Source: Elysia chlorotica (lineage: Eukaryota > Mollusca > Gastropoda > Plakobranchidae). From it: 64,000 bases of DNA. Both the position numbers and the translations under genes were made by a program. Positions 1-13,300 of the stretch are shown here, piece after piece. Position 1 is the first letter of the stretch. Each line of letters opens with the position of its first letter. The stretch is from positions 110,819 through 174,818 of the forward strand of contig RQTK01000870.1 of NCBI GenBank assembly GCA_003991915.1, in the 5' to 3' direction. The notes under the pieces were generated by a model. That model saw only the letters and a list, made by a program, of their open reading frames with translations, had not been told where the DNA came from and ran no database searches.

Positions 1-1398
1 AAAGGCCCCTTTTCTCCCTTGAAGCAAATTTTTTTTAATGAACTACAGATGTATTTTAAAAGCGCACCCTAAAGTACAAAGTGTCACATCCTTTGAAAAT
101 TACTAATACTAATTATAATATTATTAGTTACTGCATTTGTTTATAGCGTTTTTAGCCAGGTGTCTTTGCATTACTTTTTTTTATTGTAAACCAATCAAAA
201 TTGAATGTCATAGTTACTTCAATAAGTATAACGATTTGCATCTCATTATTTATCTTTTCAATTTCATTTTGCTCTTTAACTTCTGTGTCCATTAATTCAA
301 TTGAAAATTGTATCTCTTTATTTTTTTCTTTTAATATGATTTTAGATAAATACATATACATTTATACACACACAAACACACATATTATTATTATTATTAT
401 TAAATCGCTACCAATCCTATTGTGTACATCACCTATGACATAAATTGCTCAAAGCTTATCACAGATACTCTATGCACACACACATACACACACTTTTCAC
501 CTGTACTCTTTAATTTTTTGATCTATAAAAACGTTTAATTTCATGTCGTCTTTTTATACTATATGTTTTAAAAAAGAGGATGATAGTAGTTATATTATAT
601 GTACATAAAAAAAAAAAAATTATGTCACACTTTTTTTTTGTCTGTCTGTGAGGCAATTGAGCCAGGAGTTACTAATACGGCTTTTTTCTGTTTTCTGTTT
701 TCTTTATTCTGAAGTTTGTTCCAGTACTTAGCATTTTTCTTCGGCTATTTTTTAAACTTATTTATTCTTCCATCCATAGGTTTCGTCTTGAATCCTTCTG
801 TGATTCTATTTCTTTTTTTTTTTCTCCTCATCTCCACTGTTTTGAATCTAGTTTTTGGGTCTTTTTAAACGCAGTTCGTATTGTACATGTTTATGTGTGC
901 AATCGTGAACTTGATTGATTGAGAGGTATTATCTGAGGTATTTATTATTGACCATTGCGAATAATTTACAGAAAAATACTTTGCAACTGCGATAAAAAAA
1001 CCTCCCAAAACACACACACACACACACACAAAACCAATTACGTTATTATGTTATATTCTTTATTGTGTATGGAATTGAAATAATATAAAATAACCTGCAG
1101 TCTTTTTTTTACTTGCGGCAACATTACTGTAGGGCCAAGGAATTCAATTAGCCCATGGGTGTTATCAAAACACTTCCCCTGACCAACATACAAGGGTATT
1201 GGTTCTAGATTGGCTATCACCGTCTCGCGTTGTCTGGACCGCCGAGACTCGTGTACACAATTACTGACAACTTTAGCCCCGCCCTCTATCAACTTTTGCC
1301 CCGCCCACTTTGTTATAAATTTAGTTTACACGAGAGCTGCATCTCGCGCCACAACATCCAAATTTGGGGGATCGAAACTTCTCTACTTGGGAACACAG
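1..1398. other. No gene seen
   Basis: AT-rich sequence with short CA and ATT runs. A moderately GC-rich patch at about 1215-1390 has no supportable open frame. Confidence 0.6.
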
Positions 1399-1449
1399 TG
1401 GTGGTGGTGGTGGTGGTGGTGGTGGTGATGGTGATGGTGATGGTGATGG

Positions 1450-1511
<62 letters not shown>

Positions 1512-1572
1512 CTGATGATGCTGATGATGATGATCATCATCATCATGATGATGATGATGATGATGATGATGA
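1399..1572. repeat. Compound GGT/GAT microsatellite with an internal inversion
   Basis: GGT repeats, then GGTGAT, then GAT repeats with two GCT interruptions. At about 1531-1550 the phase flips from GAT to CAT/ATC and back, making a small palindrome. Confidence 0.95.
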
Positions 1573-3875
1573 GAGCGTTGCCCCCTTGGGACTGTAAATT
1601 TCAAGATTTTCGGTCGTCTAGAGAGGCTCTGAGTAGGTCTCGAGGTGATAAGTGGTTACAGTTATTAAAAGAAATAGATGAAGTACATAACTATTACTCG
1701 CAAACAGACATTACGCTGACGTTATACTAAATGTAAAGCGGATTTTCTTCTCCACCGGGTCCCACTTAGATCTATAAATTCAAGATGGTACGTGTATTTT
1801 TGTTTCTTCAAATGGTATTCCAAGCAGAACATCTCGGTTAGGACTCTCCGTAGCTAGATCAAGTATTAATTAAAAAAAAAAGCTAGCAGACTAGAGCGCA
1901 TGATTATTTTCGCTAAGTTAATTATCAATAGGAATAAGCTAAGAACGGTTTGGCCTTGGTTCCGTGCTTAAAATAGTAACAAAAAAAGCTAAGTCAGATC
2001 AAACACTCCAGTAAAAATCAATTAGTCAAAAAAGATAGCGAGAACTTAATGAAGATGGACAAATATGTATTATTTAGATGAACAAACAATGTCAAGCAGA
2101 TAAACTAGAGGTTCATATTGGTAATGGTAACCCGGATACAGTCAACTCCAGTACCAATAATGCACTGAGAACAATAATAATGCCATGAAAATTTTTTAAA
2201 AAAAAAACAACAACGAACAAACGAAAAGACATCGCAAGTCAATAAACATTCTTCTTTACTTTTCTTTTCTGTTCTCGCAAAACCTGAGTTTATTTCTTTT
2301 CTTGATCGGCTTTTAGTTGCACAATTAACCGTTGTTGTATAATATTCAGGATTCAGGAAAAACATCGTTTTGCTATAAGTATAAGCGGTGGAGTCAATTA
2401 GGGCTCATCTTTCGGAATACCGATATAAGCGTAATGATTTTCACTTGTAAAATAACATTAAACATGCGAGATGTGGCCTTGGAAAATGCTTGTTGATTGT
2501 TTCTTGGGTTCGGACATAAACTCTCATAAGCCAATTACTGAATGAGTAAAAAAAAAGACAACTACAAAAACAACAACGGTCTTTGACACTGTGGATCTAG
2601 GCTTGCGAACGCTGACCCGCACATAATAACGGGGATTTTTTTTTCAGGAAACATTATACGGTAACGTGGCAAGCTTTCTGCAAATTTTTTTTCCGAACAT
2701 TGGACTCAGAAAAAGACTCACGGAAAATCCGGACCCAAATTATATTTCCGGAATTTCGGAAAAGTGGCATCCCTGGACTTGGTAAGAGATGAACCATTGA
2801 GTGGTCAGAGTCACCTAAGGTGTGCTTTTATAGCCTTCTGCTACGCTACCAAGTACCATACAAACATATAAAGTCTTCTCAATTCTTGTAGAGCATGTAA
2901 CATAATATCATTGGTAAAGTGTTGGCAAAGATGAGTATAGGGCATAGATATATACCTACTGGTATTTATATACATCTATGGTATAGGGCTAGATGGTTAA
3001 AGTCACCAGTGATTAGAATTACGCTGCCAGGTGACTTATTTTGCTCTTCATGGACCAGTTGGCTAAGTAGTCCTCTGCGCGTTTGAGGTTGGCTTGGGGA
3101 GGTACGTAAATTATACATTCAGGTTTACTTTCGGAAATTCCCGAGGAGAGTAGTTAGTGCGTAGACTAAGGCCAGGACAGCATCTCAATATCTGGTGTGC
3201 AGCTTCTTTGAGTGCCATGAGTGTTGTTGTTGTTGCACCAATTGTTGAAAATATACCAACTCATACATGCATCCTGGCCATACACAGGCAATATGTGTTG
3301 CTTGGGCAAGATATACCAGGATCGACAACTTTGTCTTATGATACTGTCGACCCACGCTTGGTTTAGCTTGGTGTAGCCGTACACTTATTTTGTTGTTTAT
3401 GTAGGCGCACACACTACCGCAGGTGGTCTTACTGGACTCACTTTCCGATCTGAGCGGTAGGCTACAGGCTGAAACCGTCGATATGTATGCCTGAATCTGG
3501 GCAGATTGAAGCGACCTTGAGTGACCAGTCAAGATCACAGGGAGGGACGGCTTGAAGGGTTTTCGCCTGAAGCGCGCTCCAATACCACCTTTCTTGACCT
3601 TTCAGTAAAAAAAAAAAAGCATTTTTACCCCTATACTAATAAATGTATCTAAACACGTTGCAACCCTATTTCAATATATTGTTTAAGAAAGTTTTTAATA
3701 TATGTATGTAGGCATTTTCCTAAAAAGTGTCCCTAAGTAAAATTAAAGTATGCGCAGATGATTGACCACCTACTTTTAAATTGTATGAATTATCTGATTG
3801 AATATCAAAGCCACAATGGGCAAGAAGTACTGCTTTATTTGAGTTGTTACTTAAGGGGGTTAGGAAAGAAAGACA
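1573..3875. other. No gene seen
   Basis: AT-rich intergenic or intronic sequence. The stretch 2690-2780 holds CCGGAA/TTCCGG words that suggest an old repeat but without clear ends. Confidence 0.55.
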
Positions 3876-4079
<204 letters not shown>

Positions 4080-4489
4080 TTCACAGTACAAAATAATGTA
4101 CATGCACTAAGGGATGTAGCTGTGTAAATGGTTGTGTCAAACAGTTCATCTGCAGTTAATCCCCATTTCCTTGTTAGGGGGCTTTTTAAAGTGTCCCACT
4201 GCCATACCATAATCTGTGCTCGAAACTGTGCATCTATATACATTGTATGGTTAACACCCTTTTTAATGAAATCTTAAATAATTTGGCGGCATTTAGGCAT
4301 CCGAAAATAGAAGGCACATCACACAAGTAAAAACACCTGCCTTTACATTACAACATTGATTTATTTCTTTTAAATTGTTGTCATAGTTCCGAAGGCATAA
4401 CTCTTAAGATTTTTTTCGGCCCACACAGCAAAATGTAAAGTAATTTACCAACATAACAATCTTGCTCTATTTTTGGAAACACTTTAAAT

Positions 4490-4551
4490 TAGTAAAAGGC
4501 TGAAGACCTGTCCATAAAAATAGTAAAAGGCTGAAGACCTGTCCATAAAAA
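4490..4551 (+). repeat. 31-bp tandem duplication
   Basis: TAGTAAAAGGCTGAAGACCT plus the following 11 bases occurs twice, at 4490 and 4521, identical by eye. Confidence 0.9.
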
Positions 4552-7547
4552 TAGTATTGTTTCTGTCTTTTGTATTACAGACCTATTAATAAGGGTGCCA
4601 TACTTTTTGTATGCATTGTAATATGAACACATATTACAAACACTCGCACAACAATAAAAATAAAACGGTGATCAGACAATAAAAAAACAATCATGGATTT
4701 ATTTACAAACATAATAATTTTATATTAAATGTTTTTATCAATACCAAAGTCCACAGAATCATGAGAACGGATCTGGTACAGACTGAACAACGTTATAAAA
4801 AATAAAATTTAAGTCATTAATTTTAAAGTAAGCACACACTTTGTATAATTATATCTACAATGGCACCTTGAGATTTAAAAAATTACATAGCAAATACACA
4901 GCTTAGTTTGAACTTTAATTATAAAACCATTTTCATTTCCGAAAAAAAGGCCAGGCCGTTTTAAAAAAAACGCAATAAAAGGATGAACTTGGATCTTTAA
5001 GTTGAGGAGTCAACAGGGTTTCCACAAACACAATTCCAGGACGACATCCATCGCGATACCCATTTATAAAATTCATCAAAGTTTCTCTTCACATAAAAGT
5101 ACATGCAGGATAAAGCATTTCCTTATTACCACAACTTGTTTTTTTTTTTCTTTTAAGCATAGCTCTCGCAGGTCATAAAATTTTACTTAGAAATACGTTC
5201 TGATCTTTGATGTCTGTCTCTGCATCTGCAAAATAGATTTTTTTTTGCTAATATAATTATCGATTCAAAAAACTGCGAAGCAATATTCTGTATTTTGGAC
5301 ATCTTTGGAAAGTTTTTAAAAAAATGCAGATTTCAATTTTCTTAAAACAGCTTAGAATATGTTTACAGTAAGAATTGAATCCACTGGTAGGCTACAATTA
5401 ATTTAACTGTAACAGAAGGTACAATCGGTGAAAACAAATGTACCAATTATAGAAAACTGAAAAAAAAAAGAAAGTGCATGTCGGTAAAAGTTATCACATG
5501 TAATAATGCTGCTGAGGAGGAAAAAATGATAAAAACCTGATGACAGAAAACAATAGAATCTTGTCATAATGTTATAGGCATAGTGGTTACAGGCATAGTT
5601 GGCAATGGCAAAGTTATGTATTAAGAGGCCAGCAACGCGTCTAGTGAAAATACAAGCTTAAGTATTAATGAACATTTTATTTTAGTTTTTGTTAATAGTG
5701 CAAATGTAAATGTATGAGACGAATTTCTTCACAGGTTTCTTCATTAAAACGAAGTCAAAACAAAGAATTGCTTTATTCAGTATCTGAAGGATTTTACCGT
5801 TAGTCTTATCCACACCAGGTGCCTCATCATTGCTGAACTCAGACATCTTTAGCCAAATCCAGTAGAAAAAAAATCATGAGTGCAATCTTGCTCCACCCAA
5901 GGTATTTAGAAAAGGCATGAAGCCTCATATTGACTGACATGCATGTAACGGCCACGAGTTTTAGTTTTCTTTTATTTATAACAATTCATAGCTTTTGTTC
6001 GTTAAGTGGAGAATGTAGTGTTCCTTCCTTATATTGGACTCGGTGATCAACATCATTTCTTGGTAAATTGTAAAACTCCAGGACCAAAACAACAAATATC
6101 CAGGATTCACAGGACTAATCGATAAAATCCCAGGATTTCCAGGACTAAAAAAATTCAAAGAATTTCAGGACTATGTGGAAATCCTGCCCACATTGTCAAC
6201 AGTATTGTTTAAAACCAATTCTATATACACACATAATATAATTATTAACAATGGCATTATCTAACAAACTGAGTTTGAGCACAACTTTGGAGCTAATGGT
6301 ATTTGTCAAGACAAACTTATGCCATTCCGCTGAATTCCATAAAGACAAACGAAGTCTTCTCAAAGATACTTAAGTGGATGGAAACGAATGTTTTAACATT
6401 TTTGCTAGTACGCGTAACGAACCTCTCAGTTATAAACCTTTCTCCCCTTTCCGCGGCAAAATTTGCATTCAACTTAAAAACATTACATGCAAATAATCAA
6501 CTCACAAAGCTCACCAAACCGGGCATGGCAAACGGTGCTGCAGTATTGGCTTGCCTGAACGAATCAGCCCTTGAATATGTCATCAATCAGTAGAGATAAA
6601 AAAAAAACCTATGGTCTTGATTTAAATAAAAGTAAAATGTATCCCAGCTTTAAAAACAGAACTCGGGAGATTCTTAAACAACGAGTGAAAACAATACAAA
6701 TCAATCATTTGAAAATCTAAATCTTTACATCTAAACTAACGCACATTGCATCGCATACAAGGAATCCATGAAGAAAATACCGCATCTTACCATTCGGTTA
6801 AACATTGCAGAAGTTGTAAAAATGTAGCATGAAAAATGACATTAAATTAACAATGGTCAGAGGATAACAACACCTTATGATAGAGGAATGTTAATTCCGG
6901 CTTTGAAACAGCACGTTTTAAATTGCAAATACGAACAAACTGAATTCCATAATTGAAAAGTTGGTCACACATATCTTTCTTTTTCTCTCTAAAATACACA
7001 CTATTAAACCGTCTGGGGTACTTCGAGTGTCATGTCACCTAAGCACGACCGGAAACATGCACGGATGGCACAAGCAAATATAGATGAAAAATTAATATGT
7101 TAAATCTAAGGAATCGTGGAAAAAAATGCAAACCATAATATACAGGGACCAGATCAATACTACGGGAACTGGAGAAAATCTAAATCTAACAAAAATGGCG
7201 ATGAAATGCTTAGGCAGTACATAAAAATTATTCACAAACGTGTAAAGAAATTTCTCTGGCACTTCTCTACACAGACGTCCAGTCGTGAACAGCTGGTACA
7301 GTGGTAGCTGCTAAAGCCAAGTGCACGTTTGCTCTAGACAGCATTGAGACATGTAGGCGTAATAGCCGCGCCGGATATTCTTCGAGGGGTATTTTTCTTT
7401 AAAACAAAATACACCTAGTTGAGTAATAAAAGGGTGCATCTCAAAGCTTTGAGATGAAACCAGACAATGCTAACTTTACTTAATGTTCCTTGCACTTTCC
7501 TCCCCAACTTCAGTGCAGCACAGCCGATCGGTGAAAACCAAAGTATA
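4552..7547. other. No gene seen; may include 3' UTR of the 7.8-8.25 kb gene
   Basis: AT-rich throughout. At about 6075-6180 the word CCAGGA or its variants recurs several times at irregular spacing. Open frames here are short and lack coding character. Confidence 0.5.
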
Positions 7548-7553
7548 TTTATT
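7548..7553 (-). terminator. Candidate polyadenylation signal for the 7.8-8.25 kb gene
   Basis: TTTATT on the plus strand reads AATAAA on the minus strand, about 235 bases beyond the stop codon. Further AATAAA words occur towards 4-6 kb, so the 3' UTR may be longer. Confidence 0.3.
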
Positions 7554-7785
7554 TTTCCAAATTGTTTGCTTCACATTAAACTGCTTGCGTGTCACTAAAT
7601 CAAAACCAGCGGAACGGACCTTGAAACTCGATTCGGCTTCAACCAGACCATATACACGCCGGCTGCACTGACTCCACCAGACACAATAGAAAAGCGTTGG
7701 TCAATCCTGAACGTTCGTTAAGATGAGCAGAAATTCCACACCTAGGAACAACTAGTACTGACACAGGCCGCACTGTGCCGGGGAG

Positions 7786-8254
7786 CTACGCGCCCCTCTT
7801 GCAGGTTCGCGGCGCCTGTGGTGGCACTGGCACGGTGAAGATGTCGCATTGCTTCTTGGAGCTGAACGCGTTCCTCAAACGGCTCACAAAGTTCAACGTG
7901 CGGCGCGGCTGGTCCGGCTGACCCGGCAGCTTGAGCGTGGGCCGCAGGATGTGTATGTCCTGGTAGCGGTGCTCCTTCACCTCCACCCGCACCGTGGTCA
8001 GGACCCCTTGGCTACACGCCTCCATGGTGGGCATGCGCGCACCCCAGTTCCAGAAGGCGTTCAGGCACTCCTGGTCCTGCTGGATGCGCAGCCGCCGCAG
8101 TTTCTCGTCCATGAGATAAGCGGGCGGCTTCTGCTCCTCCACAGGACAGTTCAAGGCGCTTGACCGCGGGTACGGGGGAATCTGCACCCTGTTTAGGTAG
8201 ATGAAGTCTTGGAACCGTTTCACTGTAAGGGGGCCCTTTGGTACCTTCTCCGGT
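7786..8254 (-). CDS. Terminal coding exon of an unrecognised gene
   Basis: The minus-strand open frame ends TAG at 7788-7786. Its 5' limit is a good acceptor, TTTCTGCCCTCCAG, so the exon starts at 8254 in phase 2. It encodes about 155 residues, including EKVPKGPLTVKRFQDFIYL, NRVQIPPYPR, PPAYLMDEKLRRLRIQQDQE, CLNAFWNWGARMPTMEACSQ and RRTLNFVSRLRNAFSSKKQC. Base composition is strongly GC-rich with G/C-ending codons, like the recognised exons and unlike the flanks, which supports real coding. I do not recognise the family. It shows no membrane segment and has a basic C terminus. Upstream exons should lie at higher coordinates but none was identified in 8.3-15 kb. Confidence 0.6.
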
Positions 8255-8920
8255 CTGGAGGGCAGAAAGAAATAAAGAGAACGGGATATTAGTACAAATT
8301 GCCATTCACATGACCAGAGGAGGTCGGGCATTAGACAAGTACCACTCACATGATTAGTAGCAGATAACATCAGTATTCGGCGTATCAGTAGAACGCACCA
8401 ACCGCGATGGACCAACATAAAATTAATTTCACGCCTCTGCATTGTGCCGCGGTAACCCTTGCGAATAACCACGTGCTGCCTCTCCCAAGCTCGCTGGCAC
8501 ATTCCTATCTCTTCAGTCTTCCTTGTACGGGTTGATCCGTTACAACCTAAAATGAAACACTCACGTCCAACACGTGATCCTCAAAAGACATTTATCTGCA
8601 GCAACATTACATGTTTAAGTTCCTTTGAATTGTTTTTGTACTAGGTTAGAAACCGCACGTGTTAATTGATTCATGCTTCATGCCAACACGTAGGAAAATA
8701 CTCGACAACAAGTAACCACATAGCAATCACAAGGCTCTACAGTAAACCAGTTCATGTATTGCCAACCACTTAAACAAAGTCACACCTAACCAGACAACAC
8801 AACGCTTCAAACTCCATGTCGATCTACAACAGTGATAACAAACATGGTGTAGCCATAAACTCCAAGATAGTGCCTATGGGGGAAAATCAATCTTTTGTCT
8901 AGATTTTTTTCTTTGATAAT

Positions 8921-8976
8921 GCTTCCGTGGGTACACGTGTACCCACCGAAGCGCTTGCTTCGGTAGGTACACGTGC
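8921..8976. repeat. Three-armed palindrome containing two CACGTG E-boxes
   Basis: Three alternating arms: GCTTCCGTGGGTACACGTG, then CACGTGTACCCACCGAAGC, then GCTTCGGTAGGTACACGTG. The middle arm can pair with either neighbour with about one mismatch, so either of two hairpins (or a cruciform) could form. Each arm carries CACGTG, the core E-box. Confidence 0.8.
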
Positions 8977-10259
8977 GTAATACGTCATCAAAATTTTCGT
9001 TGTTACTATTTTAAGCAATCCAATCACAACAAAGGTGGTTTTATAAAGACTGTAGGATAACTGAGGATTAGGCCTACTCTATGAACATCGTGTTTGGGGT
9101 TGGAAGTACGTGGTCGCAGTTAGCATGTAGGCCTACAGCTTAAGATTGCAGACAAGATGTCTTAAGTTTATTTACTGTTGTAAACTTTCTAAGACATTGT
9201 TCTTATTAAACCCCTAGTCCAAGTCTATGGGCTAACTATTTACTCGTAGAAATCAAAAATTATTATCAAGCCAATAGCCCTCGCCCCTTCCTTTGCTTTG
9301 TTATAGACCTAGTTCTATAAACGATCTGGATTCAACTATGGCAAAATACAATTAATTCATTAAGTGCCGTGCTTAAATTGTAACGTTGTTGATAGCATGC
9401 CCCTTCTCACTTTTCGATCCATCATTGCTTTCAATATTTTCCCTTAATTTAGCCGTTTTGTGGCTCAGTCCATTATCTTTTCTCGTTGATTTTTCCTGCT
9501 GTGCTTCTTTTCAACCATTCTGGTTATCATTGCTTTTTTCTGCTTTGATATTCTGATCACCAGCGGCAATAATCGTAACGGCTAAACGCTCCAAGCGTGT
9601 CACCTTTTTTTAGGCAAGCCCTTCTGTAGATCTAATACAGGCTAAGTTTAGTGTACTGTACCTTTTTCCCCCATGCCAGTTGTGTCTTAAGTTAACTGGA
9701 AAATATGACATTTCTTGTAAAACATAAGAGTATAATACATGTAATGCATTTCCTGTGGAGAGAAAAAAATTAATAGTTGCCACCTATAATAGATATGTAG
9801 TTGAGATCTATAATAAATTTATCAGCCATTTGTTATTGTTGCTTATATTTTGATTTAGTTTTGTAATTGTATGTTTCGCAGTAGAGTCAAACGCCCTCTC
9901 TAAAATGATACTTATAACTTCTCGTTAAAGTGCTTTCCTTCATCTAACTATAAAGAACGGAGGTGAGGCTAACTTTTTGAAATAATTTTCACTATTGAAA
10001 TTAACTTAACTTGGTTATTCGCAGCACCGCAGCTGAGTATAATTCACATCGATTTGAAAAGAGAGGTACCGACTAAGTTTCGAACCTCGGTTCCCTCTAT
10101 ATTTACTGAGCACAACTGAGAATGAGTTCTAATCTTACTCTTCCAAGTACATGTACCGTAGTTTTGAAAATGTATCAAAACTTTGCCTCATTATTGGTTG
10201 ATAAAATGGGAGTCCCTATTTTTTTAAATTTAATTACTTCATCTTTATTTTCTGCCTGT

Positions 10260-10318
<59 letters not shown>

Positions 10319-13300
10319 GCTTTATCTATAGTCTCTACACCTCTATCATATGAGGGGATGAGAGTAAAACTTAAAATGTCTCTTAGATAATCTGTAGCTA
10401 TTTTCACCCGCTCTGGATGTGAGGGCAATAGGGTGAGAAGAAAATTTGGGCAGCCTTTTGGTCACTCGCACCCCTCACTCTGCCCCTGAATGTTAAGGTG
10501 AGGGGGTGAGAATAAAGTTTGGGCAATGATGTAAAGGGTCTTTTTTCGGGAAACCTCTGGGACATAAAACTCATCACCACTGGCCATTAGAACATTTCGG
10601 GTATAAAAGAAAGGGGCACCATGGTTCTAGAGTAGAGCTTTCATACAACATAGAGCTAGGTTTAGACCAGTGGGCGTTAAATACGGAGAGTGCTTCGCTC
10701 TTTTTGACCAAAGATATAAACGAGAAGTGTGTTTTATAATGCAGCTAACTTTATTGAACTGCAACTTAAGCCTATGTTCATAAATTTACCTACTCTTTTA
10801 CGTTGATGTCTTCCCATATGTATTCAACTTTGCGCTTAGATTTTCGAAAAGCTACAGCTCCTGCATTTGCCACACTGTCTGGTTTTGGTTCATTACTTCC
10901 TTCACTCGCCATAGTGTGATCCTGAATTGCCTGCATCTGTAGGAAATTCCTAGAGCTTTGCAATAAATATTAAGCACCGAATCAGCAACAGATTGTTAAT
11001 CACTCTTCGACTCAACGTTGTCAATTGGTATTGCACAAAAATCTAGACGGACTACCAATAGCACCAGGGATGATCCATTATATACATCGATGCTCTTGGC
11101 GTGAATAACTCTTTTCAACTCATGTGCTAAAGGTGTTTCTGGGGGTTTATTACTATATCACATAACATATTGCAGCAGATAAATATGAATTTGCGGTTAC
11201 ACTTCCAAAGGAAAACTAAAACTTATTGCTGATGAAAAATAATTTTGTAGCAAATGTCGAGCAACATCCATGTGAAAAGAAGAATGCATTCTGAAGCAGG
11301 CATAATCTACACCGTGTCCATCGCCATCTGTGCCGAGCTGAACTACTGATTCGGATGTAAGCTTTCAAATTTAAAACTGTCTAGACAAAGTATTTGGCAT
11401 AAAGAAGCCCTTGAAAGTTGTCGGTGATAGAATGGGGCGTTTGGGGTAGTTTACTCTGGTCCAAAGAGATTCCCCTATAAATGGTCCAAGTGAGCGTTGC
11501 GTAATCCGATAAGTCCATTGGTACAAATGTACAACGTTGTGTCTTTGTGGCGGCGCTGGGGCCCAGTTCCCGTACGCGTGTTGTAATCTTGCACAACCCG
11601 TGTAATAAGCTCAGCTGATCAGCGTATGGAGTTGCTGAGCGAAGGAGACAACTGACTTTGAACCAACTGATCATAGTATGGTATGCTGACAGACTTTTTA
11701 GTGGACCGTAAAATTCGTTGGACCAGCTGATTAGAGTTTACCAGACCTTTTTGTGCACTGTGAACTTTCTCTTCCCCATTGCCTACACGATATCCACGTT
11801 GGCTGAAATTAGCGTTCTATTGTTTAGCCCTGCTGGTGGCTATGCTAGCAAGCCACTCAAAGTAACGTTGTCTCGTTTACCCATATTGGTTGAGTCAGTA
11901 GGCCAGGCCAATGTGCTCAGCCAGGTACGAAATTCTCCTGCTTTGTGGTGCCGCCGTTGCAGTTTGAGACCCAGTAATCTCAGAGTGAATTTCGCTATCT
12001 CCAGGGTGGCGAACTGGCTTAAGTGTAACACTGTGGGAGAGGGGTTGGAAAGGCGAACGCTATCTCGAAGACTCAAGTATCAAGTGACGCTTTCTCGGCC
12101 ACTCCCCGCACCATCTCATTGGGTCCAAAAACAATCACTAAGTTCTGTAGAAAATATATTAACTGGCCTAGGACATCATGGACACAACAAAATTATAGCT
12201 GTTACCGTGGTGAAGTACCGCAAAAACAAATTCACTCATGCCTTTTGCACATAATATTTATAGGGTATTAAGTAATCAATAGGTCATTATAAAACTCTTG
12301 AGTCTTTCCATTAAACGCTTTTCTCTATTTTCACTTTGGAGACATAAACATGTCAAAATAATTTATCGTCAAAATTGAAATACGTTCCACTTTTACTACT
12401 ATACTAGATCTAGTAAATTAATATTGGACAAGCATTAGTCATTATTTTTCATGTCTGCAGCTCAAACTCGATATCTCTTATTTATCTCAAAAGTATGCAA
12501 CGTTTTTTTTTAGCTTGTTATGTTATTATTATCGGGAAAACCACTGGAAAAAAAAATTATTGTCCATGAACTTGAAAGGACTAATTGAATAGCATAACGA
12601 TGTAAAATGTATGTTTTTGGAACTATCAAATCTTGTTCTTCTTTTTCTTATTGTTCTCCAATATCAAAATAAAAACATTGACAGTTTGGCAGCTAGATCT
12701 AGTTATAATTTAGGTCCAGATATCTACCGGTATATCTATTATAGATACTACCTAAATTCGACCCTGCAAGAATTAAATGAATCGCTCGTTTCGTCGCTTT
12801 TTGCTTTATTCAGCAAGAAAAGGTTTGTGCGAAAATGAATAGATTTAATTATGGGAGTTTTAAATCTGGAATCTAGAATCTTTGTTTACATCAAAAGGGG
12901 GTAGACATTTAGATCTAAATCTAGATCAAGATCTAGATCTATGTGATACAAATTTATTGGTTGAGCCTACAATAAAGGATAATGTGTATTGACGCCCATC
13001 CTTACGTATTTGTAAACACTAGAGCTAAACATTGATATGTCAAGTTTATAGAAACAACAACATTATCAAAGGTAGGCTTTACAAATTTAGGTCTAGTTCA
13101 ACATTGAATAGGTCAGCGCCCATTTGGTTTCAATCTCTGTACCTAGCTGGTATATTGCTTCTCTGGTACTTCTTGTGGACGGCAATGGCAACTCCGGACA
13201 CGGAGAAAGACTGGCTTAACAATGTAGGCAACCTCAAGGGCTTTGCCTCAGGTGGGGATATGTTTCCCAAATGCATTAAATCACGACAGGCATATAATGG

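Noticed and set aside
1230-1730. Open frames encoding poly-Met, poly-Asp, poly-His or poly-Val
   Set aside because: They are translations of the GGT/GAT microsatellite; all frames are open because the repeat has no stop codon.
10060-10125. Reverse-oriented tRNA-like head (GGTTCGAAAC)
   Set aside because: A single B-box-like word; the A box is poor and no SINE body follows.
11718-12254. 178-aa plus-strand open frame
   Set aside because: No recognised domain, and part of it overlaps a segment that recurs at 47.3 kb, so it is probably repeat-derived.
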